Shown here: positions 7,344 to 13,936 of the stretch, piece after piece | Position numbering within the stretch: the stretch's first letter is position 1 | Layout: every line of letters starts with the position of its first letter | NCBI RefSeq assembly: GCF_018780185.1 | Contig: NZ_JADMJX010000016.1 | Location: forward strand, 3,018 to 36,811 | Length of the DNA: 33,794 nt | Direction: 5' to 3' | DNA from: Rhizobacter sp. | GTDB lineage: Bacteria; Pseudomonadota; Gammaproteobacteria; Burkholderiales; Burkholderiaceae_C | Position numbers and translations under genes: made by a program | The notes under the pieces: generated by a model | What the model saw: only the letters and a program-made list of their open reading frames with translations | Told to the model about the DNA's origin: nothing | Databases searched by the model: none

Positions 7344-7976
7344 CTACGCCGCCACCAAGCCCAGACGCGCCGGGTCACCCCGGCCCACCCGCCCGAGCAG
7401 CGGCAGCTCACCCGTGAGGTCGACCACTGTGGTCGGCTGCGCCGGGCAGGCGCCGGCGTCGACCACCGCCTGCACCTGGCCCGCAAAACGCTCGCGGATT
7501 TCATCGGGGTCGTTCATCGGCTCGGTCTCGCCGGGCGCGATCAAGGTGGTCGACAGCAGCGGCTGGCCAAAGATGTCGAGCAGCTCTTGCAGCATCTTGT
7601 GATCCGGCACCCGCAGGCCGATGGTGCGGCGCGATGGGTGCGACACCCGGCGTGGCACTTCCTTGGTGGCTTCCAGGATGAAGGTGAACGGCCCTGGTGT
7701 GCCGAGTTTCAGCAGGCGGTATTGCTTGTTGTCGACACGCGCGTAGCTTGCGAGCTCGGAGAGGTCGCGGCACAGGAGCGTGAGGTGGTGTTTGTCGTCG
7801 ACCTCGCGGATGCGGCGCAGCTTCTCGGCTGCCGCCTTGTCGTCGAGGTGGCATACCAGCGCGTAGCTCGAATCGGTGGGCACCGCCGCGATGCCGCCGT
7901 CGTGCAGGATCTGCGCGGCCTGCTTGAGCAGCCGCGCCTGCGGGTTCTCGGGGTGGACTTCAATGACCTTGGGCAT
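7344..7976 (-). CDS. yciO: YciO, Sua5/YrdC/YciO-family protein
   Basis: The 210-residue protein aligns by eye with E. coli YciO over its length: VHPENPQARLLKQAAQILHD, VPTDSSYALVCHLDDKAA, LLCRDLSELASYARVDN, the run PGPFTFILEATKEVPRR, and QPTTVVDLTGELP. The fold is that of TsaC/Sua5 threonylcarbamoyl-AMP synthases, which start tRNA t6A synthesis, but YciO proteins form a separate branch. Here the usual KxR nucleotide-binding motif is replaced by DDKHHL, so t6A synthesis should not be assumed. It is the last gene of the rnm-EamA-yciO run, 3 nt after the transporter. E. coli also has yciO beside yciV (rnm). Confidence 0.9.
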   Translation of the reverse strand: MPKVIEVHPENPQARLLKQAAQILHDGGIAAVPTDSSYALVCHLDDKAAAEKLRRIREVDDKHHLTLLCRDLSELASYARVDNKQYRLLKLGTPGPFTFILEATKEVPRRVSHPSRRTIGLRVPDHKMLQELLDIFGQPLLSTTLIAPGETEPMNDPDEIRERFAGQVQAVVDAGACPAQPTTVVDLTGELPLLGRVGRGDPARLGLVAA

Positions 7977-7979
7977 GGC

Positions 7980-8948
7980 TCAGTCCGCTGTCAAAGCCGA
8001 TTCACTTGGTGCGATGCGCTGCGCTGCTGCGCTCTCGCGCAGGTTGAGCCACACCGAGCCCGCGCCGCAGGCTGCCACCACCGCCATGCCAACGAAGGCC
8101 CAGCCATCGGGCACGTGCTTGAACACCAGCCAGCCGGTGAAGCTGGCGAATGCAATCTGCATGTAGGTGAAGGGCATCAGCACCGGCATCGGCGCGACAC
8201 CCAGCGCGAGGATCAGGCATAGGTGGCCGGCCGTGCCGGCACAGCCCGCCAGCACCAGCAGCGCCCAGATCGAAGGCGGCGCGGTCTGCAGCGCGGCCCA
8301 GGCCTGCGTCGGCTGGAATGCCAGCGCCACGATGCCGACGATCACCGTGCCCACGAGGCCGGTGTAGAAGTGCGTGGTCAGCGGGTGCTCCAGGTGCGAG
8401 AGCCGGCGCGTCAGCAGCTGAAACCCCGCGTAGATGAGCGCCATCGCCAGCGGAATGGCTGCCACCCATCCGAATAACCCGCTGCCTGGGCGCACCACGA
8501 TCAGCGCGCCGATGAAGCCGCCGACCACCAGCGCCGCACGCAGCACAGACACATGCTCGTGCAAGAAGGTCGCAGCCAGCACCGTCACCAGCACCGGCGT
8601 GAGCATGCCCACCGAGGTGAACTCGGCCACCGGCATGTACTGGATGCCGAAGAACAACAGCGCGCTGGTGGCCAACAGCAGTGAGCCCCGCAGGGTCTGG
8701 AACTTCGGGTGCTCGCTGCGAAACAGGTTGCCACCGCCGCGTGCCCAGCGCACCGCCAGCCACACGCCCATGATCAACGCTTGCAGCGCATAGCGAGCAA
8801 ACAGGCCCACGATCACCGGCAACACCTGGCCGAGGTATTTGGCTGTGGTGTCGAGGGTGGCGAAGCACATGCCCATCGTGAGGATGAGACCGATGCCCAG
8901 CAGAGGCCGGGCCTTGGCGCCGCCTGGCAGTGACGGCGCCCGGCTCAC
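7980..8948 (-). CDS. EamA/DMT-family transporter
   Basis: This is a drug/metabolite transporter of about 322 residues with ten predicted membrane helices in two EamA repeats, located in the inner membrane. Signature pieces are GMCFATLDTTAKYL in helix 1, FFGIQYMPVAEFTSVGMLTP in the first repeat, and LALGVAPMPVLMPFTYMQIA in the second. I chose GTG 8946-8948, which overlaps the rnm stop as GTGA; the GTG at 8979-8981 would overlap rnm by 37 nt. No ATG exists before the first helix. The substrate is unknown. It lies between rnm and yciO, genes that are neighbours in E. coli, so the transporter looks inserted into that pair. Confidence 0.85.
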   Translation of the reverse strand: MSRAPSLPGGAKARPLLGIGLILTMGMCFATLDTTAKYLGQVLPVIVGLFARYALQALIMGVWLAVRWARGGGNLFRSEHPKFQTLRGSLLLATSALLFFGIQYMPVAEFTSVGMLTPVLVTVLAATFLHEHVSVLRAALVVGGFIGALIVVRPGSGLFGWVAAIPLAMALIYAGFQLLTRRLSHLEHPLTTHFYTGLVGTVIVGIVALAFQPTQAWAALQTAPPSIWALLVLAGCAGTAGHLCLILALGVAPMPVLMPFTYMQIAFASFTGWLVFKHVPDGWAFVGMAVVAACGAGSVWLNLRESAAAQRIAPSESALTAD

Positions 8949-9802
8949 GGGTGCTGCACCCGCTCGCTCAAGGCTTCCCACACGGGGGTGAGCTTCTTGG
9001 GCAGCGCCGGCAGGGTGCCGAGGTCGATGTGGCTCTCGGCGGGGCTGTGAAAGTCGGAGCCGCGCGAGGCCAGCAGGCCGAACTCGAGCGCGGTGTCGGC
9101 GTACTTGGCGTACTCCGCCGTGGTGTGGCTGCCCGTCACCACCTCGACGCCCTGGCCGCCATGGGTCTTGAACTCGCTGAACAAGGCGTATTCCTCGTTC
9201 GGGGTGAACTTGTAGCGGCCCGGGTGTGCAATGACGGCGATGCCGCCGGCCTGCGTGATCCAGCGCACCGAATCGCCGAGCGAAGCCCAGCGGTGTGGCA
9301 CATAGCCGGGCTTGCCTTCCACCAGGTACTTGCGAAACACCTCGTAGGTGTCTTGGCAGATGCCACTCTCGACCAGGTGGCGCGCAAAGTGCGTGCGCGA
9401 GATCAGCTCGGGGTTGCTCACGTACTTGAGCGCACCTTCGAATGCGCCGTGGATGCCGACCCGTGCCAGGCCCGCGGCCATGTCGCGTGCACGCGCTTCA
9501 CGACCGCCTCGTGTGGCCAGCAGGCCCGCCTGCAGCGCCACGTCGTCGGGGTCGAAGCCCAGGCCGACGATGTGCACCGTGGTGTCGGCAAAGGTGATCG
9601 AGATCTCGGTGCCGGTGAGGTAGGCCATGCCGTGCACACGCGCGGCCTCGCGGGCACGGTGCTGGCCGCCCACTTCATCGTGGTCGGTCAGGGCCCACAG
9701 GTCGACCCCATTGGCACGTGCGCGTGCCGCCAGGGCTTCGGGTTCGAGCGTGCCATCGGAAACAACGGAATGGCAATGCAGGTCGGCGTTGAGAATGCTC
9801 AC
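8945..9802 (-). CDS. rnm: PHP-domain phosphoesterase, RNase AM / 3',5'-nucleotide bisphosphatase
   Basis: The 285-residue protein is a PHP-domain metal-dependent phosphoesterase. The metal ligands are visible: ADLHCHSVVSDGTL at the N-terminus, WALTDHDEV (about residue 40), TGTEIS (about 64), VIAHPGRYKF (about 190) and the C-terminal ASRGSDFHSP. This arrangement is that of YciV (RNase AM), a 5'-to-3' exonuclease that trims 5' ends of rRNA and degrades pAp, and of Chromobacterium CV1693. The start is GTG 9802, immediately before SILNADLH; no ATG fits. A -10-like TACAAT lies 6 nt before that GTG, suggesting a leaderless mRNA. It leads the EamA-yciO operon. Confidence 0.9.
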   Translation of the reverse strand: MSILNADLHCHSVVSDGTLEPEALAARARANGVDLWALTDHDEVGGQHRAREAARVHGMAYLTGTEISITFADTTVHIVGLGFDPDDVALQAGLLATRGGREARARDMAAGLARVGIHGAFEGALKYVSNPELISRTHFARHLVESGICQDTYEVFRKYLVEGKPGYVPHRWASLGDSVRWITQAGGIAVIAHPGRYKFTPNEEYALFSEFKTHGGQGVEVVTGSHTTAEYAKYADTALEFGLLASRGSDFHSPAESHIDLGTLPALPKKLTPVWEALSERVQHP

Positions 9803-9808
9803 GCCGGG

Positions 9809-9814
9809 ATTGTA
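9809..9814 (-). promoter_or_regulatory. Putative -10 element of rnm
   Basis: Minus-strand TACAAT matches the sigma-70 -10 consensus at 5 of 6 positions and ends 6 nt before the GTG start of rnm. The transcript would then begin at or next to the start codon. No good -35 is visible at 16-18 nt. Confidence 0.4.
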
Positions 9815-9858
9815 GGCAGGCAGTCCTTCCGACGATGTCAGCAGGGCGACTGTCTGCC
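9815..9858 (-). terminator. Long hairpin between sugar dehydrogenase and rnm
   Basis: GGCAGGCAGTC (9815-9825) pairs with GACTGTCTGCC (9848-9858) over 11 positions with one wobble pair; the loop is 22 nt. It starts 5 nt after the stop codon of the sugar dehydrogenase gene on the minus strand. It has no T-tract and is followed directly by the presumed -10 of rnm. It may be a transcript end or a 3' stabiliser. Confidence 0.4.
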
Positions 9859-9863
9859 CCGGC

Positions 9864-11105
9864 TCAGCGATCGACCCTGTACAGCCGCCCGCTGTCGGTC
9901 AGGAAGTAGAGCCAGCCATCCGGACCTTGTTTCACGCAGCGGATGCGTTGGCCCAACGAGGCGAACAACCGTTCGCGTGAGACCTCCACATTGCCGTTGA
10001 GCACCACGCGCCACAAGGCCGTGCCGGCCAATGCACCCAGGAACACATTGCCCTGCCATTCCGGGAAGCCGCTGCCGGTGTAGAAGGTGAGGCCACTGGG
10101 GGCGATCGACGAATAAGGTGTGGGCGTGCCCGGCGCGGGCCAGCGGCTCACCGGCTCGGTGTATTGCGGCGCATGCACGCCGCCACCGATCTCGCAGCCG
10201 GGGGTGGTGGCGCCGTAGTTGCAGCCGTAGCTCACGTTGGGCCAGCCGTAGTTCTGGCCCGCGCGGGCGATGTTGAGTTCGTCGCCGCCTTGCGGGCCGT
10301 GTTCCAGCTCCCACAACTCGCCGGTGGCGGGGTGGATGGCGGCACCTTGAGGGTTGCGTATGCCGTAGCTCCAGATGCCCGGCGAGGCCCCAGCACCCAT
10401 GTTCGGGTTATCGGTAGGGATGCTGCCATCTCGGTTGATGCGCACCACCTTGCCCAGGTGGCTGGTGAGGCTCTGTGCCGGGCTGCCTTGCTGGCGCTCA
10501 CCGAGCGTGATGAACAGCGTCTTGTCGGCCCGGAAAGCGAGCCGCGAGCCGAAATGGCCGTCGCCACCGACCTTGGGCAACTGCTGGAAGAGGGGCGTGA
10601 GCGGGACGTCGAGCAGCTGCCCGCTGGCCAGGTCGAGCCGGCCCCGGTTGACTGCGGTGCCGCTGCCGCCGGTGCCTGCTTCGGAGTAAGCGAAGTAGAC
10701 CCAGTTGGAGCCGGGCGTGGCGAAGTCGGGGTCGAGCACCACGTCGAGCAGGCCACCCTGGCCCGACGACACCACGGCGGGCACACCGGACAGCGGGTTC
10801 GACTTGGTCGTGCCATCGGCACTCAACACCACCATGCTGCCGCCTTTTTGTGTGACCAGGATGCGGCCATCGGGCAGGAAGGCCATGCCCCAGGGGTTGG
10901 CCAAGGTGCTGTTGATGACCGTGGCGCGGGCCGGCGTCGATGGCGGCGGCGGCGCGGATGGCGGTGGCGGCGGGCTGTCATCACCCGACCCACAACTGGC
11001 CAAGGGGGCCACCGCGATGGCAGCCCACAGCGCCCCCAGGCGGGCGAGGCCGGCGCGTCGCTTGAGGTCTGGGTGACCCGGGCGGCCGTTGTTGGATTTG
11101 CTCAT
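9864..11105 (-). CDS. PQQ-type sugar dehydrogenase (soluble glucose/sorbosone dehydrogenase family), lipoprotein
   Basis: The 413-residue protein starts at ATG 11103-11105 with GAAGG as ribosome site. The lipoprotein signal ends in APLASCGSG (Cys near residue 37), and a Pro-rich linker (two runs of Pro broken by Ser/Ala) leads to a six-bladed beta-propeller. Family markers are NPWGMAFLPDGRILVTQKGG, GGLLDVVLDPDFA, GDGHFGSRLAFRADKTLFIT, LGKVVRINRDGSIPTDNPN, SYGIRNPQGAAIHPATGELW and EHGPQGGDELNIARAGQNYG. Members oxidise aldose sugars using PQQ in the periplasm; here it is probably lipid-anchored. The His in GDGHFGSR suits the catalytic base. No PQQ synthesis genes are in the window. The gene is divergent from the TonB receptor operon. 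Confidence 0.9.
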   Translation of the reverse strand: MSKSNNGRPGHPDLKRRAGLARLGALWAAIAVAPLASCGSGDDSPPPPPSAPPPPSTPARATVINSTLANPWGMAFLPDGRILVTQKGGSMVVLSADGTTKSNPLSGVPAVVSSGQGGLLDVVLDPDFATPGSNWVYFAYSEAGTGGSGTAVNRGRLDLASGQLLDVPLTPLFQQLPKVGGDGHFGSRLAFRADKTLFITLGERQQGSPAQSLTSHLGKVVRINRDGSIPTDNPNMGAGASPGIWSYGIRNPQGAAIHPATGELWELEHGPQGGDELNIARAGQNYGWPNVSYGCNYGATTPGCEIGGGVHAPQYTEPVSRWPAPGTPTPYSSIAPSGLTFYTGSGFPEWQGNVFLGALAGTALWRVVLNGNVEVSRERLFASLGQRIRCVKQGPDGWLYFLTDSGRLYRVDR

Positions 11106-11395
11106 GGTGGTGATGCCTTCAGGTGGGGTCAGACGGGTCCGATGCAGGCTGCAGTAGATCAGCCAGGGGTCAAGTGACCGAAACCGATTGCAACGGCCAA
11201 TACGGCGGCCGAAGGCCTTCGCACGATCACCTGCTTGGTGACGTAACTCACGAACAAAGTTCGGTGGGTTCAATAAATCCCCTGGCCGGCCGATACACCT
11301 GAGGGGTCATCTCGTTCCCGGGTGCCGTGCCCGGAGGGTGACCCGTTTGCCTGGCGCCCTGTGTTTCGAGGCACCCGCTGACCGTTCTGGAGACC
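11106..11395. other. Divergent intergenic region with structured leader
   Basis: This 290-nt gap serves the sugar dehydrogenase (minus) and the TonB receptor operon (plus). A nested hairpin lies at 11304-11344: GGGTCA (11304-11309) pairs with TGACCC (11339-11344) around an inner stem CCGGG (11318-11322) with CCCGG (11330-11334). It would lie in the 5' leader of the receptor mRNA. A short palindrome, CGAAC-AAA-GTTCG, lies at 11251-11263. I recognise no riboswitch class and no clear -35/-10 pair. Confidence 0.4.
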
Positions 11396-13393
11396 ATGGT
11401 GAAGCAAGCAAGCGACAAGACGCAACGCGGCGCAGCGCGATGGCGAGGGCATGCCGTGGCCGTGGCCTTCGGAGCGATGGCAGGCGCTTCCTTCGCGCAA
11501 GACCTGGCCTCGGTGCCGCTGGATCAGCTGCTCGATCTTGAAGTCACGGCCGCCTCGAAGTTTGCGCTGCGGCTGAGCGAGTCGGCCTCGTCGGCGACCG
11601 TGATCGGGGCCGACGAAATACGTGCGCTGGGTTACCGCACGCTCGGCGACGCGCTGCAATCGGTGCGCGGCCTGGTGGTGTCGTCGGACCGCACTTATTC
11701 CTATCTGGGGGTGCGTGGCTACGCCACCGCGGGCGACTACAACACGCGCATTTTGTTGCTCATTGACGGAAATCGTGTCAATGACACGGTGTTCGACCAG
11801 GCCTTCCTGGGCACCGAGTTCCCGCTCGACATCGACCTGGTCGAACGCATCGAATTCATTCCCGGTCAAGGTTCTGCCGTGCACGGCGGCAATGCGCTGT
11901 TCGGTGTCGTCAACGTGGTGACACGCCGTGCCGGGGCTCGCTCGGGCGGCGATGTGTCGGTGATCGCCGGCAGCGGCACGTGGCGCCAGTTGCGCATGTC
12001 GGCCACCCAGCCCATCGGTGAGCAGGGTCTGCTGTTGGCGTCGGCCAACAAGCGCCGGGCCGGCGGGAGCGACGTGACGTATTCGTCGCTCGACTCTGAC
12101 CCCAATGGCGGCACCAGCCAACGAACCGACCACGAACGCGGCGAGCAGCTCTACCTCAAGTACCAGCAAGCCGAAGTGACGGCGACGCTGGTGCACGCCG
12201 ACCGCATCAAGGGCGCGACGGCGGTGCCCGGGGCGGTGTTCGGTGACACAAGCAACGTCTACCGCGACGCGATCACGCTGGCCGATGCCACGCTGGCGCA
12301 CCGCATCGACGCCGCCAACCTCTGGAAGCTCAGGGTCTACGCCGGGCGTTACCGGTTTGATGGCGACTACATGGTGGACTACCCGCCACTCACCCTCAAC
12401 CGCGACTGGGCTGCGTCGCGCTGGTGGGGCCTGGAGACGAATCTGTACACCCAGCAGTTCGCTGACCACAAGCTGGTCGTGGGGCTGGATCTGCAGAATT
12501 CGCCCCGCAGTGACCAGGGCAACGTCGACGTGGACCCGGACCCGGCGGTCTACCTCGACGATCACCGCAGCAGCTCGCGCCGGTCGGTGTTTGCAGAAGA
12601 CCAATGGGCCCTGTCGCCGCGCCTGTCCATCACCGCAGGCCTGCGCTACGACCGCATCTCGGATGGCGCGACGTCGTCCGAATTCAGCCCCCGCCTGGCA
12701 CTGATCTCGCGCCCGCACGATGACGTGGTGCTCAAGCTGATCCACGGCCGGGCTTTCCGCGCCCCCAATGCCTACGAGCGCTACTACGCCATCGAGGGAA
12801 CGGTCCCCTACAAGGGCAACGCCAACCTGGAGAACGAGCGCGTGAGTGGCACCGAGGCGGTGCTGGAGTACCGGCCGTCGACTTCGAGCCGCTGGCTGGT
12901 GTCGGCCTACGGCAACCGTGCCGAAAAGCTGCTGGCGCAAACCGTCGACCCGGCCGACGGCGCGCTCGTTTTCAACAACCTTGCCTCGATGCGCACGCGC
13001 GGCCTGGAGCTGGAGTTCGAGCGCGTGTGGTCGACAGGCGCACGCCTGCGCAGCAACTACAGCGTGCAAAGCGCGCGCAACCAGTCCGATGACAGCGAGG
13101 CGAACCGTTCCGTGCTGCGCCTGGGCAAGCTGGCACTCGTGCTGCCTGTGGCAAGCGGCTGGACCGCCGGCACACAAACCCTGCTGGTCAGCCGGCGCGG
13201 CGACGTGGCGGGGTACGGCGTGACCCATCTCACCCTGTCGCGGGCCTGGGCTGGCGATCGCAGCCATGTCTCATTCAGCCTGTACGACGTGTTCGATCGC
13301 CGGCCCGACGACCCCGGCGGCGACTCCGTGCTGCAACCCGTCACGCCGCAGGACGGGCGGAGCTGGCGCGTCGAGCTGAAGCTGGCGTTCTAG
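11396..13393 (+). CDS. TonB-dependent outer-membrane receptor
   Basis: This 665-residue outer-membrane protein has a signal peptide ending near residue 34 (GAMAGASFA). LDLEVTAASKFALRLSESAS is the segment that precedes the plug in this receptor subfamily. The plug domain spans about residues 55-170 (ATVIGADEIRALGYRTLGDA, YLGVRGYATAGDYNTRILLL and GGNALFGVVNVVTR). The rest is a 22-strand beta-barrel ending in the terminal Phe (RVELKLAF), as expected for outer-membrane insertion. No ligand can be deduced; the gene lacks iron or cobalamin uptake neighbours. GTG 11399 is an alternative start with better spacing from GGAGA 11389-11393. The yfiR-like gene begins 9 nt after the stop, which suggests a signalling rather than a bulk-uptake role. 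Confidence 0.93.
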   Translation: MVKQASDKTQRGAARWRGHAVAVAFGAMAGASFAQDLASVPLDQLLDLEVTAASKFALRLSESASSATVIGADEIRALGYRTLGDALQSVRGLVVSSDRTYSYLGVRGYATAGDYNTRILLLIDGNRVNDTVFDQAFLGTEFPLDIDLVERIEFIPGQGSAVHGGNALFGVVNVVTRRAGARSGGDVSVIAGSGTWRQLRMSATQPIGEQGLLLASANKRRAGGSDVTYSSLDSDPNGGTSQRTDHERGEQLYLKYQQAEVTATLVHADRIKGATAVPGAVFGDTSNVYRDAITLADATLAHRIDAANLWKLRVYAGRYRFDGDYMVDYPPLTLNRDWAASRWWGLETNLYTQQFADHKLVVGLDLQNSPRSDQGNVDVDPDPAVYLDDHRSSSRRSVFAEDQWALSPRLSITAGLRYDRISDGATSSEFSPRLALISRPHDDVVLKLIHGRAFRAPNAYERYYAIEGTVPYKGNANLENERVSGTEAVLEYRPSTSSRWLVSAYGNRAEKLLAQTVDPADGALVFNNLASMRTRGLELEFERVWSTGARLRSNYSVQSARNQSDDSEANRSVLRLGKLALVLPVASGWTAGTQTLLVSRRGDVAGYGVTHLTLSRAWAGDRSHVSFSLYDVFDRRPDDPGGDSVLQPVTPQDGRSWRVELKLAF

Positions 13394-13402
13394 AGCGTGT
13401 TC

Positions 13403-13936
13403 ATGTCCGTATTTGCACGCCGCTGGACCCGAGGGCTGGCCTTGCTGGCTGCGCTGGGCGCATCGCCGGCGTGGGCGGTAGAAGAGCAGGAGCTGAAGGC
13501 GGCCATCGTCTTCAACCTGCTGCTGTTCGTGGAGTGGCCCGTCGATGCGGTGGCAGCGAGTACCGTCAGCATGGTCTTGTGCGTGAGCCCGTCGAATGCC
13601 CTGAATGCGCCGCTCAAGGCCCTGCAGGGGAGGCCGGTTCGCAGCCAGTTGCTCGACGTTCGGGATCTCCCCGCCGGCGCCTCCCGCGCGGCCTGCCACG
13701 CGGTCTACCTGGATGCCGCCGACAGCGCGCGCCTGGCCGCGGCCAAGCCGGACCAGGTGTCGATGGCGTTGGTGATCAGCGATGACGTCGATTCCCCATT
13801 GCCCCAGGCCGCCATTGTTCTGCGGCATGTTGGCGGGCGCATCGGCTTCGACGTGAATCTGGAGGCGGCGCGTCAGGCGCGGCTGCAGTTCAGCTCCAAG
13901 CTCTTGCGGCTCGCGCGCCGGGTGAACGACCGATGA
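13403..13936 (+). CDS. YfiR-family periplasmic protein (DUF4154)
   Basis: The 177-residue protein has a cleavable signal peptide ending SPAWA near residue 25 and then the family signature ELKAAIVFNLLLFVEWP. In Pseudomonas aeruginosa, YfiR is a periplasmic repressor that binds the sensor part of the diguanylate cyclase YfiN. Two Cys in the mature part (VSMVLCVSPS and SRAACHAV) could form a disulfide. The C-terminus contains the family pattern ALVISDDVD then GRIGFDVNLEAARQARLQFS. I chose ATG 13403; GTG 13397 is possible, and neither has a good ribosome site, so translation may depend on the receptor gene. The stop overlaps the start of the GGDEF-EAL gene by 4 nt, the coupling expected for a partner. 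Confidence 0.9.
   Translation: MSVFARRWTRGLALLAALGASPAWAVEEQELKAAIVFNLLLFVEWPVDAVAASTVSMVLCVSPSNALNAPLKALQGRPVRSQLLDVRDLPAGASRAACHAVYLDAADSARLAAAKPDQVSMALVISDDVDSPLPQAAIVLRHVGGRIGFDVNLEAARQARLQFSSKLLRLARRVNDR

Noticed and set aside
7344-7976. Threonylcarbamoyl-AMP synthase TsaC/Sua5
   Set aside because: The protein matches YciO along its length and lacks the KxR nucleotide-binding motif of TsaC.
11251-11263. CGAAC-AAA-GTTCG as a LexA site of the Gram-positive type
   Set aside because: That site needs a 4-nt centre and is not used in betaproteobacteria; neither neighbour is an SOS gene.
11270-13267. Long open frame opposite the TonB receptor gene; similar ones oppose ppk, the GGDEF-EAL gene and the synthetase gene
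   Set aside because: The products have no family motifs, are full of His, Gln and Arg as expected from reverse-frame GC-rich codons, and the opposite strand encodes complete recognised proteins.
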